Source: Ooceraea biroi (taxonomy: Eukaryota > Arthropoda > Insecta > Hymenoptera > Formicidae). From it: a stretch of 64,000 bases of DNA. The DNA lies in contig NC_039506.1 of NCBI RefSeq assembly GCF_003672135.1, positions 5,642,001 through 5,706,000 on the forward strand, written 5' to 3'. Below the pieces are notes generated by a model that had not been told where the DNA came from, searched no databases, and was given only the letters and a program-made list of their open reading frames with translations. How positions within the stretch are numbered: the first letter of the stretch is position 1; each line of letters starts with the position of its first letter. Positions 1 through 12,529 of this stretch are shown here, one piece after another. The translations under genes and the position numbers were made by a program.

Positions 1-337
1 GCAAGACATCAATTTTACATCGTGCGTCACGTAATAACTTGCGAACCGACGTACACAAGCGCCAAAATGTACACTTTGTAGCACGGCTATGTAAATGCAG
101 CCGGATTTATCTTGAATATATTCTTTCGTCAGTTTGCGATCGTTAATTTAGTTCGCTGTATGCCAGATCCAAGATTCGACGAGAAAAACGCAGACTTTCG
201 TGCGGAGATTTGTCGGAAGACCGGCGACGCGGCGTCATGAAACGCGACACGCTGCTCTATTCGCTTTAATCAACGCATCAATTGAACAGCTCGTGCTAGA
301 TATTGCCGGTCGCGGGTGATTGCACCAGTAACGGCAG

Positions 338-565
338 TCGGATGAACCATCAGCAAATCATGAAGAAGCATCGGAAGATACAAAGGAAGCTGATGAAGCG
401 GATGGCAGCGCGCCTCGGCGGATGTATGTCCTCGCCGACCACGTGTACGTCAACTGTGCGCATTCGTGTAACGTGCGCAAGGTCGGAAATGCAACGCATG
501 CTCGTGGAAAGCGGTCTGGGTCAAACCGCCGTTTAAAACAATCGCTGATTCGAGCGAACGATTAA
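338..565 (+). other. Possible terminal coding exon, unknown protein
   Basis: After a weak AG acceptor (…ACGGCAG) this frame stays open for 75 codons and ends at TAA 563-565. The predicted peptide has an acidic Glu/Ala/Asp-rich first third, then a short stretch with two Cys and a basic C-terminus containing a dibasic-type GKRSG. No upstream exon could be joined and there is no strong polypyrimidine tract. It may be chance openness in a GC-rich patch. I do not recognise a family. Confidence 0.2.
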
Positions 566-1639
566 GTCGGAGCAGAATATAGAGACGCTCTCCGAGATGT
601 TCGAGATTTCGACGTCAAAAGGACGTAAAGATTCGAAATTTGTGGCGCCTGCGTGATTTGCGCTTGTGTTATAGCGGCATACGTCAAACTCGTGACACCT
701 ATGCGAACGGAACATCAAACGAAACATCAAAATAAGATGCCTAATTTTATGAGTTACAACGTGATGGCTACTATCTCGTTATAGCTACGCACAGGCTCGC
801 TCTTTCTCCGTTCAAGCGTGCCATTTTACTACTCAGTTCTTCAAGACTAATTGGTTACTTTAAGTCTTGGAAAATTGAAATTGGAGTTCCTCGAATTATA
901 CTGTAAATTCTGAAATGATAATTTCAAACGAAAAAGATTCAGATAACTATCAATCGAACGAATCGGCAAACAGAAATAGTTACACGATATGTGGAAAGCT
1001 ACGAAACGTTTCAGTGTTTATCGTCGACTTAATTTATTTTCATAAGACCTTAAAGTTTTATGCTCGTCTATAAATTTGATGCAGTTCCGCAAATGTTCCT
1101 TTAGAGCGTTTCGTTTTGCCAGTCAATATCCCAGTGGTATTTAATTTACAAATACGTTTTATCGCCTCTAGCGATTTTACAATTTTAAACGCTGATTCAT
1201 TTAAAGCGGTTTGTACATTTGCGTCTCGCACCGTTGGTGATAATCGCCCTTAGTGATCACGTAATCATCTACTCTCTCGCATCCATCGCACGCAACGGCG
1301 TAACTACCGATACCTGTGAATCTCTCGACAAATTCAACGAATTTTCATCCTTTCCAATATTTCGAACATTGATCTAACTTATTTTGCACCTATTATTGAC
1401 CTGTCCATTCTGAATTCGTAATGATCTTAATAACGAATACATACATACGCGCAATAATACATCGTACATAATAATAATGCGCAAAGTAAAATATAAAACG
1501 GTCAACATCATGTGCAACGTCTTGCAACATGGGCTAATGATAAATTCTCGCGATGAGCCTTAAATTTGTTTTTCGTCTTCCGTTTCCGGTCGCATTTTGA
1601 AAATTATCTTATCTTACATTTTTACTTTTTCATTTCTAG

Positions 1640-1698
1640 CATCGTAGATGCACTGATAACTCAGAACTTTGACCCTCGTTGCGTCGATTACGCCACTG
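1640..1698 (+). other. Candidate internal exon, unknown protein
   Basis: A 59-nt segment lies between a good acceptor (CATTTCTAG, preceded by a pyrimidine tract) and a consensus donor (ACTG|GTGAGT). Read with one leading and one trailing base it encodes a stop-free 19-residue peptide, IVDALITQNFDPRCVDYAT, which looks protein-like. No partner exons were identified, so this is a pointer rather than a gene call. Confidence 0.25.
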
Positions 1699-2074
1699 GT
1701 GAGTACCGACACAACAAATCGCAACATACGTAATCCTCCCGCCTCGGCGGCGGCGGCGAATCGGCTGCGGAGGACAAACATAGAAGCGAGACGAGTCTCA
1801 TCGGATTCGCGGCCAGCAAATTTCAGGACCGACGACGAACGGGCCGACCCGCGAAACTTTCCGCTTTCACGCGAAAACCTATAAGGCATTGTCGCCATAC
1901 GCGGTCATCGTTGCCAATGCCGGCGCATTAAAATGCCGTGCCAATATCACCAAAAATATAGAATCCGACAGCGCTATGTCGACGAGATCCCCGTTTCAGC
2001 TCGTGCACGAAATTATATCACGATTGATGCAACCGGGAGACGAGACCGAGTGACTGCAACGTACAGATCATTAA

Positions 2075-2793
2075 GGGGGGAGCCTGCTTTAGAACGCTGA
2101 AAATAAGGTATATTTTACGAATTGTTTTTGGAGAAACTATACAGCGGATCATTATAAAACTTTGATGCATTTATTAGTACATGTTTAAAGATAAAAAAAT
2201 TATTTTTTGATTTGAATATATCGCTTGTAGAGGTCGTCCTGGAGAAATCTTAGTGCAGCCGCGTCGCCGGCATTGCAAATTGGTGAGCATTCTTCTGCCT
2301 CCAAATTTCGTCTAAACTGAAAAATTGAAATATCTTCTCGTTATTTATGAATGCCCATCGTCGATGAACCAAAGAGAGAAGAAAAAAGTTGAAAAGTGCC
2401 AAAATGGTGGAGCTTAGAACACAAAAGTACGATTTTTAGACAAAGTTTTTGAACTTTTTCATGCAAAAATAATTGTTTAACTTAATGTTTTTATGAATAT
2501 TAAAGGTTCATCGACGATGGGAATTCATAAATAACGAGAAAATATTTCAATTTTTCAGTTTGGATGAAATTTGGAGGCAGGAGAATGCTCACGAATTTAC
2601 AATGCCGGCTGCACTAAGATGCCTCCAGGACGACCTCTACAGGCGATATATTCAAATAAAAAAATAATTTTTTTATCTTTAAACATGTACTAATAAATGC
2701 ATCAAAGTTTTATAATGATCCGCTGTATAGTTTCTCCAAAAACAATTCGTAAAATTATACCTTATTTTCAACGTTCTAAAGCAGGCTCCCCCC
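2075..2793. mobile_element. Palindromic MITE flanked by TTAA
   Basis: The element is a 719-bp imperfect palindrome bounded by TTAA at 2071-2074 and 2794-2797. It begins GGGGGGAGCCTGC and ends with the reverse complement GCAGGCTCCCCCC. The two arms (about 2075-2395 and 2508-2793) pair over nearly their full length. The central spacer of about 110 bp has no sizeable ORF. TTAA target duplications are typical of piggyBac and Kolobok superfamilies. The purine (G) start fits Kolobok-like ends better than the CCC start of piggyBac, but this assignment is an inference. The ORFs in the two arms are mirror images and do not code for anything recognisable. Confidence 0.85.
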
Positions 2794-5188
2794 TTAATGA
2801 CTCCTCCGCAAACCACGATTATCCCCATCGCCGAGTTTCCATGAGACCTATCAGGAGTCGGGCGTCCCGGCGATCGGCGATAAAAACGCGAAAGTACGGT
2901 CATCATACGGTTACGAATTTTCGAGCACTGGTAAGAAATAGATAGACAAACAATGGAATAAAAAGAAAAGATCGTTGTCCAGTTAGAATTACCGTTTTCG
3001 CACGGATAAATGAGCGTCGCAGAGTCATGATGGACAATAGCGAGTGCACTAGCAGCGATGGTCCTCGCTCTCGACGGGCGTTTTTTTTTTCGGTGAGCAC
3101 TATCGCATCATTGGTCCACGTCGTTCGTGAGAGGCTGCCTCCGGTGTCCCGTCCGTGCGTTTGGAAATTAGCGCGAGCGAGCGTGCGCGCCGGCGAACAC
3201 CAACGGCAAACGACAGACGCGGGAGACACCGGCCAGCGAACTGATGAACGAGCGAGCGGCGGCGTCGGCGTCGGCGTCGGCGACACAACATGACCGAACG
3301 CCACCGAAAACGACCGACGATCGCCGACGGGCCGCCGCGTCGGTCGTGCGCGCGCGTGAATTTGTCTGAAATTTTCGATCTTGTATTTATTATACGATGC
3401 ATGTTAACGTGTCATCAGTGTATATTAATAGTGTGGAGAATTATATACTGCGGCGACTCACGTTTTCTACGCGACGGTGCGTTTTTAGGCATTGTTTATC
3501 TGTTAATGCGGCAGCGGTCCGTCGTGCGGTGGCTGACGCGACCGAATGGAATCTGCTGGATACGAACTGATCGCAAAGTGGTCGTAACTCGTATCTCGCC
3601 ACCGGCGGAGAGATCGGCAGATATATGTAATTCTATTTAGATCTCTCTCCGATGGCAGCCGTCCAGGATGCGATCATGTACCACGCGACGAGGAGCCAAT
3701 GTGCGCCGATATTTAACTAGTCAGGGTCAGGGCATCTCCGGTAGCCTAATTGCTGTTAGCACGACCGATCCAATTTATTTAACACGTTGAAGATGGAAGA
3801 TTGCAATAAGTATTCGGCCGTCTTCGCGAATAAAATATGCCATTAAATTTCGCGCATATATAATTTTTTTTTTTTCGAAAATAAGACAAAGTTACGTTGA
3901 TTGATATTTTATGTAAGGCTAATTCAGCGTTGTCGTGTATTATCATAATTCATGGTTTTACAAACTGTGTGTGTTAAAAATACACAAATCTCGAAGCTAT
4001 TATACATGCGAGAATCACTCGTCGGTAAGGTACTAAAATAAAAAAATTAATTTAAAATTCTTTACGTGCAATTTATTTTCGCAATGATTCTTAATGTTTC
4101 ATGCTTTACAACATGAATTTAACCAGAAAAACGGATAATGTTAAATTTAAAGTATTAAAAAGTATTAATCGTTTTATAAAACAAAGCTTATTTCTACTCC
4201 TATTAACTTTTATCAAATTAAATTTTATTCTTACGTAATTTATATTTCTACTTAATCATATATTTTTACTGATGAAAATATTGCACACGCGGATGTTGCT
4301 GTTTAAAATGATCTCTGTGGATAGGATGGCCGAGCAGTGTCACGATACTCGTGACATGATTTACACTTATGATAGATTATAAATAAATTTTGCGCAGATG
4401 CTACTTGGGCCATGTTTTCTATGAAAACCCGTTGAGGCTCGAATCAATAAACCGCATTATCGTGAAACTCTACTCACTTCGACTTTAGCGAAAAAGCTCG
4501 AATATCATTCAATAGTGTTGATTACGGATATCACAACTCATACTATTTTACATTACTAGTTTTGAGACACGATTTATACGTATAGAGTAATAACATGTGA
4601 TTGTGCATAAGAAACTGATAAAAAATATTAGGACATATTTTATTAGAATTTGTCTTGGATGTCTATAAAACAATCTTCTCTAATCACACGACACGGTAAT
4701 TAATCCATTCTGTATGTTGTACATTATAATCCGTCCATTTATCTTTACGCTTATGATTTTTGAAAATAACTTTGGTGTGAAAAATACAATGTAAAACGTG
4801 ATGTAATCAGTGTCTCAAGTTAGAATCACAAGAAACAAATGATAGCAAAGTTACACAATAAATAATATTGAAGCCGAGAAACGTAAGCCGAGATGGAAAT
4901 CGCGATCGTGAATACGTGGCATGATATTTATTACAGCCAAGTGGCGTTGTCCTAGAATCTTAATTAAGGCCGTGTCGACTCTGTCTTTCCATGTATTTAT
5001 TCGATTTATTCAACATCCGGAGAAGTATCTTGAAGACTTTTTGGGTAGTCACGTTATCACTCACATCACATAATCGGTTAGAATCGTATGGTTACGTCGG
5101 TAGTCTATTATTCCCGGTATCCTGTTGTTGCGCGGAGTCGCGAGCAATTATACCATCTGTTTTGACAATGATCTGTCTCGTATATATT

Positions 5189-5215
5189 GTTGCATATTTC
5201 TGAGAAATATGCAAC
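5189..5215. repeat. Perfect 13-bp palindrome (1-nt centre)
   Basis: GTTGCATATTTCT, one G, then its exact reverse complement AGAAATATGCAAC. It may be a transcription-factor binding palindrome or chance. Confidence 0.6.
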
Positions 5216-8168
5216 CGTCCGAGTTGCGATCTTTAAAGGACGTTTTCAGAGTGTTACGAAAGAAATCCGGCGATTATAGTCAACTGAAGAAGCCAGCACA
5301 AAGAGAAACAATAACAATCTCATCTTACAAGTTTTTCAAAAATAACTCAGAAAAATTGCTACGATAAATGTATTCGCAAATCGCACATGTTCCGGTTTGC
5401 GGGCAAAACTTAAAATAGATTTAAAAAAGTTTAAAAACGAAATACTAAAACTATTCGCGAAATTTGAATGTATGAATATTCATAAACACACCGAACGAAC
5501 TAAGCTTATTAAGAAATTCTCAAGATGCAAATAAAAAATTACCATACAAATGAGAAAAAAATAAGCAAATCAATCAATAATTCTGAAACTGATTTCTCGT
5601 CACGATTGCTTCTCATGCATCCTTTACGATCTCAATCATTTTCGATTAGAACTAGCAAAACTTACAGGAACCGGTGTCCGCACGCCGACGAGTTTCCATG
5701 TTTATAACGGTAAGCCGCCGCAGAGAACGGTGTCAACCCGCATACCAGCAAAGCCAATCCGATCTAAACGTGAAGTACAACTTCGAGCGCTAGTTATCGC
5801 TTATTACGTCGACAATAAAACGAACGAAGAATAAAACGACGAGACGAGGGATTTGAAGCATCTATGCGCGATCTCGGACGGTTCTATTTCCGATGTCGAT
5901 GGAAAAACGGCGCGTCTCGGTCCACATCGCGCACATTTCCATTATCACGCACGTGAACGTCACCAGGTATATCACTCCTCGGTATTTATAGCACAAATAG
6001 ATCCGGAATCATCGCAACCACGCTCGATAGCAGCTCACGCTTGCATCCCGATAGGAAGCACGTGAAAAATCTCGCCAAAGGAACCAACGTCGTCCAAGAA
6101 GATCGCGAGTTCGCGATGAAGGAAAGCGAGCGAGAGACACGCACCGTTGTTGAAGCGGAAGAAACGCGAGGCACTACCGTTAGCATTGCTCGAAGCGAGA
6201 CGAGAGGAAAGGACCGACAGGACGAGGCGTCGGTCCTAGAATGACGCTGGAGAATGTCCGGACGCACGTTCCTCTGATAACGCGCATCGCGCTCGCGTGG
6301 CCTCGCCGTCGTCGCTCTCGAAAGCGGAGTAAAGCGGGCGAAAAGCGCGCCGCAGCCAGCGAGGAAAGCGGCAGCGGCGGACGCGTCGCGAGAAAATTGA
6401 AATCTCGCTCGCTCGCGCTTATCGCGCGTACGAAGGCGAAGCTTGCCCGATCACCGGTCGCGACTGGTCACAGGCGATAACGGCCTTTTAACTGTACTCA
6501 CGGGACCACGATCTATCTCGAGGATGATGCGCGCACTTTTCGACACGTCGAGCATGGAGCGTGTCGCAGATGCACAATACGGTTTTTGGAAATAATATGT
6601 AAAAAATTGTAAAATATGAAGTAATATGTAAAATTGGAATAATTAATTGCGGATAGATTTTGGAATTTTGGTCCACGTATACTTTTTGATGATTCGGGAA
6701 GTTCCCGAGTCTGGCAGTTTCGCGCGTCTTAGCTCAGCTGTTACAACAAACCGGGAAACCTGATGCTTCGGATAAGAGGAAAGATTCATTGAGAGCGTTT
6801 TTTAATTTCATTCAGTCTATTGCGAGACCAAACAAGTTCTATGTATATTTTTTGAAGACTTAAGCGGTTGATTCGGTTGTTGGCAGCTGGTGATAAGGCT
6901 TGGCAAAGAGTATTACAGCGTCTCTTATGTCTCGGTATTTTAATATGTACGATATCTCAGATTGGAGCAAACAATATTGTACTCGGGCACGCGACTATGC
7001 GTGCCACTTCGAAATATCGGAGTTCAAGCTTTACGTCATAAGTGTGATAACTACATAAAAAAAAGAAAGTGATTACTTGCCGGAAAGTAAATACTTTCCG
7101 AAGAATGATATTATAATAAATTGCACGTACACGTTATAAGCACGCGCGCGCAGAGTTGAAACGAAAATAATTCTCAGTCACAGTCGAATTAAGTTATTTA
7201 AGTAGTTTATATTTATTTTATAGCATTTAAAGTTATGCTAAAAGTACATAAATATAATGTGCAAATATGCCAATTACGCATGTAAACGAAGGCGATACTT
7301 TGATTTAACGTTCCGAAAAAATGTATTTAAATCACGCAGTTTTAGGAAATTTTTCTCTTCGCATCCAAGATAACGTCGTCAATTGTGCGACACTGGACAA
7401 CATAACCTATTCTACGACAGCTCAAACTCCACTCCACTCGTACACAAAATTGAACTTCCGTTGAAAAATATCTCTTTCGCAGCCTTAACATACATCCCAA
7501 GCCAAACATACATATGTATTATTTTCAAACGAAATTGACTTACGCAAAACTTGCTGGCCGTTCCTCCGCAGGGGATTCGCGCACCCTTAAAGCCACCGTA
7601 TCGACTCTGTCGCTACGCGATTCACTCGCCCCTTCGCGCAGAACACGTCGGCGCTCGATGCCGATGAGAGACGACTGCAGGATTCGCATGCTTGCGGCTA
7701 CGTGGCCGCACGCGAAAACGCAACTCACGAGCGAATAATCAGAGTCTGATTATCAGACTGTTGTACGACGAACGCGCGAGACCAATCGAGTCTCAAATCT
7801 GCTGATCGATATATCGCATGTTTCCTCGTCACATCCCCGAGTCCAGAGATGCCAGATTCGAGCCTCGATAATAACGTGCGGTAGTATGTAGTGAAAATTA
7901 AATGGGGGGTGGTTTCGTGACGCACGCAAGCTACACGTATCCGTGCGCGAAATTTCATGGAACCGCTAAACTCGCGTTGGTTCGCATCATCATATAATCG
8001 ACCGAGCTCGGAAAAGCGCAAGGAAGTTTTCGCGGTTGCCGACCGATGGTGCCACTAGTATGTTCCGCGTTCGCCACTAGCATCGATATAAAGTTTGTTC
8101 TTTTTCGCTGCACTTTTAAACTAATACCACAAGTTAGAGTGAAAGAAAATATATTTATTTTACTCATA

Positions 8169-8252
8169 ACTGCACTGCTGAACCGGTGCAATAAGTTAGA
8201 GTGAGAAAAAATATACTTGTCTCACTTTATTGCACCAGTTCAGCAGTGCAGC
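8169..8252. repeat. Hairpin-forming inverted repeat (small MITE-like)
   Basis: The arm starting ACTGCACTGCTGAACCGGTG at about 8169 is answered by ATTGCACCAGTTCAGCAGTG ending near 8250, with a few mismatches and a 5-nt bulge. The left side also repeats a GTTAGAGTGA-containing sequence found just upstream (about 8136). A TA lies next to each end. It is probably a short non-autonomous DNA transposon remnant. Confidence 0.5.
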
Positions 8253-8508
8253 TATAAAGAACAGACCACTGCCACATGGAAGCCCTCGAAAAGTATCGCT
8301 CGTATCGAAGAGACCACTGGAATAATTAGAGATTCTTATATTATATGGCGAAAACAGGTTATACAGGCAGCATTAGCATAAAACGTGAGTCTGCGAAGGA
8401 AATGATTAAAAGAAAAAAGTAAGAACACACACACACGAATAAATATAAATCAAATCAATAGATATATATATCTCTATTAAACATTGACTACTTGTTAATA
8501 TTATATGT

Positions 8509-8611
8509 GGTCCAGTTGACGTTTCAAATGCTTCCGCACATGTTCCATCAGTTTTTTTCTTCAACCAAACAAAGGAAAGTGTTTTGAAACATTTGGAGCA
8601 TCAACTGGACC
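8509..8611. repeat. Short element with 11-bp inverted ends
   Basis: GGTCCAGTTGA at 8509-8519 is matched by TCAACTGGACC at 8601-8611, and the internal sequence pairs imperfectly (CGTTTCAAATG against GTTTTGAAACATTTGG). It is probably a degenerate small inverted-repeat element. Confidence 0.45.
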
Positions 8612-8862
8612 GCAACTTAGATAAGCTGCATTCAAATTGATAAGGTGAAAAAAGAAATAAAGTTTGTTGGAAGAAAAGAATTTTTACGTTATAAATCTAA
8701 ACGTAAGTTACGTGTTATTAGATGTATAATAAATATATAAATGAATATATAGCGCGGTGTGGAAATCATTGAATTCCAATCCGATTCCTATCCGATGAAG
8801 AATGAAGATCATAATTTACTTGTTTGCCGAACAAACAAAATTCGAATTTTGTAACGTGTTGC

Positions 8863-10115
8863 ATCCCATACAGCACGCAGATTGCATATATATTGCAGGA
8901 ATCTTCCACCGCAACGTAGCAACATTGCAAATTCACTGCGAAATGTTTCTGCAGCATTGCTATGGGATTGCAGGAATGTGAAAATGTCCGCTTTTCGGAA
9001 CATTGCAACGAAACGTCATAATAATATTGCAATGTAATGAATTTGCAATAATTATAATTATTCATTATTATATACTTTAAATATTTTTATTTATATAACT
9101 TCAATATTTTTATTTATTAACATAAATAGACAATTATATGTAATATAACAATAGTAATAAAAAATGAAATAAATATTTTCTCTATTTTTGTTATAAAAAA
9201 AGTAACTGTTCTTTATAGAAAAAAAAAACTTAAAAATCCTCTTCTTGAAATATTATTTTTCCTTTAATTATGTTAAAATATTTTTCCTTTAATTAAATAA
9301 TTGAATTTTCTTCGTTTTTGTTTGTATGTTGCCTGTAAAAATAAAATAGGAATTAAAATTCATATATTAGCATAAAATTACATAAAAATATACATACTGC
9401 AAGTATGTATAGAATTATATGTAAAATGACATACTTTGATCCCTCAATCCTAACCGGAGCTTGAGCAAGCCACTTGGAAATGCATTCAGCAATTTCTGCA
9501 TCAGTGGCATGATTGTGTATTTCACGAACAGCTTCTATAACAGAAAAAGTTATTAAAAATATTACAACTATTAATATGCAGTTTTCTAATGAATTTCCAT
9601 AATTTTGAGGTTATAGTGATATAAACCGTGAGATAGGCAAATAGAGTGATTCTCTATTATAATTAATAGATACAAAATTTTAACAGCACACAAGTGCTAT
9701 AATTAGACATAATTATATTATAAAAAAGTACTTACCTTTTTCTTTTACGTAACTACTTTCTTTTAGAATGATGCTCGCGTCGTGCAACCACCATGTTCTT
9801 TAGATAGTCGAAAGAGACAAACACCGCATGCGCATATTACCGGGCTCAGATTCTGGTCATCACACACATCATTGGTCGAATAGATTTGGACGAATCTCGT
9901 TAGGATAGGAAGACTCCAATGTTTTAATAAAATGAATTATTAATATGAATTAATTACAAATTTTGATTGTGCAATGTTTCCGAAATATTAATGTCATGTT
10001 GCTACAAGTGTGCTGGTATTTTGCGGATATATATCTCTGCAATGTCTTTGTACTGTTGCATTGCAAGTTGCAACGTTGCTGCAATGTTGGTGCAAGCTTC
10101 TGTGCTGTATGGGAT
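8863..10115. mobile_element. DNA-transposon-like element with 14-bp TIRs
   Basis: ATCCCATACAGCAC at 8863-8876 is perfectly mirrored by GTGCTGTATGGGAT at 10102-10115, giving a 1,253-bp unit. Both ends are crowded with TTGCA/TGCAA motifs (for example GCAACATTGCAA and TTGCATTGCAAGTTGCAACG). Such subterminal repeats usually bind a transposase. No clear target-site duplication is visible next to the TIRs. The interior carries the small spliced coding chain listed at 9293-9797 on the minus strand. The superfamily could not be named. Confidence 0.65.
9293..9797 (-). CDS. Spliced small coding chain inside TIR element (partial, unknown)
   Basis: Three minus-strand exons join in phase: 9736-9797, 9435-9534 and 9293-9332. 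The donors are consensus (AAAAAG|GTAAGT and TCAAA|GTATGT) and the last two acceptors are canonical (TGTTATAG and TTTTTACAG). The first exon has a weaker acceptor after CTATCTAAAG and a stop just upstream in frame, so a 5' part is missing or elsewhere. The joined peptide has about 67 residues. It runs from a TWWLHDASIILKE stretch through a helical EAVREIHNHATDAEIAE segment and a KWLAQAPVRIEG motif to a polar tail ending at TAA. I do not recognise the family. It could be the C-terminus of a transposon protein or an exonised host fragment. Confidence 0.4.
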
Positions 10116-10261
10116 AGCTCTACTAATAAGAACGATCCAACATAACGCTTTACGTTAACGAAAATATGAAGATTCAAGTTCTTCACAAAAATATGTGCAG
10201 CTTAGCTTTTATTAATTCTTTCTTTGCTAATACAATCTAAGAAATGTAAGCGGATTCGCAA

Positions 10262-10300
10262 CTTCCGTGAAATTTCTATTGCTGCTCAATTTCACGGAAG
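10262..10300. repeat. Perfect 12-bp stem hairpin
   Basis: CTTCCGTGAAAT (10262-10273) and ATTTCACGGAAG (10289-10300) form a perfect stem around a 15-nt loop. The function is unknown. Confidence 0.6.
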
Positions 10301-12204
10301 GAATTGTGTTTTGTTTCCGTCTGTAATTGCGCGAGCGAATTTACGTCATGGTGAGTGTGGCATAAATTCGAATTTAAAAAATGTTTCACCGACTACGCAA
10401 TTGTCACGTGGAGTAAATTCTGATATTTCTTGCAGAATCGCACGTTCGCGTGATACAGCGAAATCAGGGATGGCCACGTTGCCGCTAGATACGCCAGATA
10501 TTCCGTGGACCTTGCGATCTAACGTGCTTTATGACTGCAGAATATTACAGAATATATTTGTTAAAAAAATTAGAGCATAATATAGGATCTAACGTATCAA
10601 ACGTAGCAGAACGTAACAAACCGTCAAGGATGTCCGGTGAGTTATCACAATGCATATTTTCTCGAACATGCGCAACGTTAATGGTTAATGACACGAATAT
10701 ACGATAAGGACGTGCAATTATCGTTTTTTATTATACCGGCTATATCGCACGAAGGTGAACGATTGCGTTCGAGCGCTGAATACAGTACACGAATACACTA
10801 TTTTGAGATGACTTAGACGTAAGTTTACGATGCTGTTCTTAGAAACAGTTAACTGTGAATTACGTAATCGCAAATTTTTATGGTCGCTTATTAACGTTTC
10901 ACGCCGCACAATGAAACGTACGTTAGCATGGCGATGCTCCGCGCAAATAACAGGTTTGCAAAATGAATGAACAAAACCGACGTTAACATCATTCATCCGT
11001 CCAACTCATCCGGATGCTCGCGCAATACGATCGCGATGTAATAAGGCCGCAACGGGAACGGCGGCAGGAAAGACAAACTTGTTCGCAAGGAGCAACCAAC
11101 TCGGTTCTACTTACAGAGCGCCGTGACGCGCGCGTCGAGTTCCGACGCTACGTCATCGCCAGAGCACAACGTTGCCCTCGCGTTGCGCCGTGGCCAGGGT
11201 GGCTCTCGTTCCGCGATGAGCGCCGAAATATCAGACGCGTGACCTGACCTTCTCGTCAAGAGCAACCGGGGGATTCCGAGAGAAGAGAGGAAGAGCCCGG
11301 GTCTTCCCAGAGACCCGGGGACACCTGAATCGTTCGACAATCCTTTGAAAATCACCGCTCTCTTCGGAGCACCAGCTGCTCACGGCTGAGCACGCGGTCG
11401 ACGTCGAAGGTGGTGGCGACGGCGACGGTGGGGCAGCATCGGCTTGGAACCCATTGCCGTCGCCTGAAAACCGCCACTGGATATTCGTTCCCTCATCGCT
11501 GCCACGGCGATATCCACCTATCTCTCACTCTTGTAGCGAACGCGCTATCGCCGGCCGAGTGAGCGCGAGAGAGGATAATCGCGGTCGCCGCGCGACTCTC
11601 GGACACCTGTTGCGCCGGCCGTCGGCGCAGTCGACGCCGGACAGTTGCGCTCGCACGTCCACGGGAGCTCTCCGACGACGAAGACGGGATCGGTGGATCG
11701 GCAGCGGCTGTTCCGCACGTTTCGAAGAACGATCGTACCTGAAGTAAGATCGCGCTCCACGTGATACTCGCGATTTCGAATTAGAGCTCGAATTTTTCAT
11801 TGGTGAAGTTCTTCCGAAACACTGCACCGTAAATATAGCGAATACTGATCGAGGACACATGCACGCTCGTGAATAGTACTCGAATAATGCACACGAAGTT
11901 TAGAATATACTTGGAGAAGGTATAAGAGACGCGTGAAATATTGTAAATGATCTTATGTGAATGAAAAGTTCATTATTTTGATCTAGACATTTTATTTTCT
12001 GTAGACATTGATCGCACATGTATACGGTAAATTGCCAGTAAACGCTAACCAGATAATACAACAATTTAGAGGAACGTTTGAAAATTGATGCTTAAAATGC
12101 CCATCATGTTTTAGATATTCTATTATCTCGAAACTTGTACTGTGGAAATTATCAGTGATAATTACTTCATTTTGAAATATTAGCGTCTGTGTTGACAAAA
12201 TGTC

Positions 12205-12529
12205 GCAAATAACTGTCTCTTGTCCATCTAACTTTATTTCTTCGTGTTTCGAATAACGATCAACGGTAATCGCGAGTCACGAGTGGCAGTTTAACCGCAC
12301 GCAATTTCGTAATGTAGCCAACGCGAATTCCGCAATTAGACGGTCGCCAGAACAGTCTCAACATTGTCGTTCACCATCATCGGAAATGACAAGTCCATTC
12401 CGCCTTAATCCGTAATTCGTAGAACGTTAATTCGACGCGCATACTTGAAGTCTTAATTTAATGTATGCAAATAAGTTTAATGCTAGCGCAGCAAGGTTCG
12501 ACGAACGTAAAATTGAGACAGTTATTTGC
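12205..12529. repeat. Possible small element with 15-bp inverted ends
   Basis: GCAAATAACTGTCTC at 12205-12219 has a perfect inverted copy GAGACAGTTATTTGC at 12515-12529. The interior is non-coding. No target-site duplication could be confirmed, so this may be a degenerate MITE. Confidence 0.35.

Larger units (their letters stand above)
1..2070. other. Left-edge region without a confident gene
   Basis: No recognisable protein family was found here. Two plus-strand exon-like stretches stand out and are listed separately (338-565 and 1640-1698). The rest is AT-rich sequence with stops in every frame. A GC-richer patch around 1740-2060 is open in several frames but resembles nothing I know. The left part of a gene that begins outside the window could lie here. 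Confidence 0.4.
2798..8862. other. Intergenic region, no confident gene
   Basis: This stretch alternates AT-rich DNA with GC-rich patches (about 3030-3660, 5690-6480, 7540-7990) that could be promoters or first exons of unidentified transcripts. A small exon-like segment at 5668-5709 has a good acceptor (CTTACAG) and donor (ACG|GTAAGC) and is open for 14 codons, but stands alone. Short inverted repeats at 5189-5215, 8169-8252 and 8509-8611 are listed separately. No protein family was recognised. Confidence 0.4.

Noticed and set aside
6725..6800. tRNA-like A box (TTAGCTCAGCTG)
   Set aside because: No B box or cloverleaf could be folded downstream.
11014..11860. Overlapping ORFs in a GC-rich patch upstream of the SEC14-like gene
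   Set aside because: Arginine- and serine-rich translations on both strands indicate composition, not coding.
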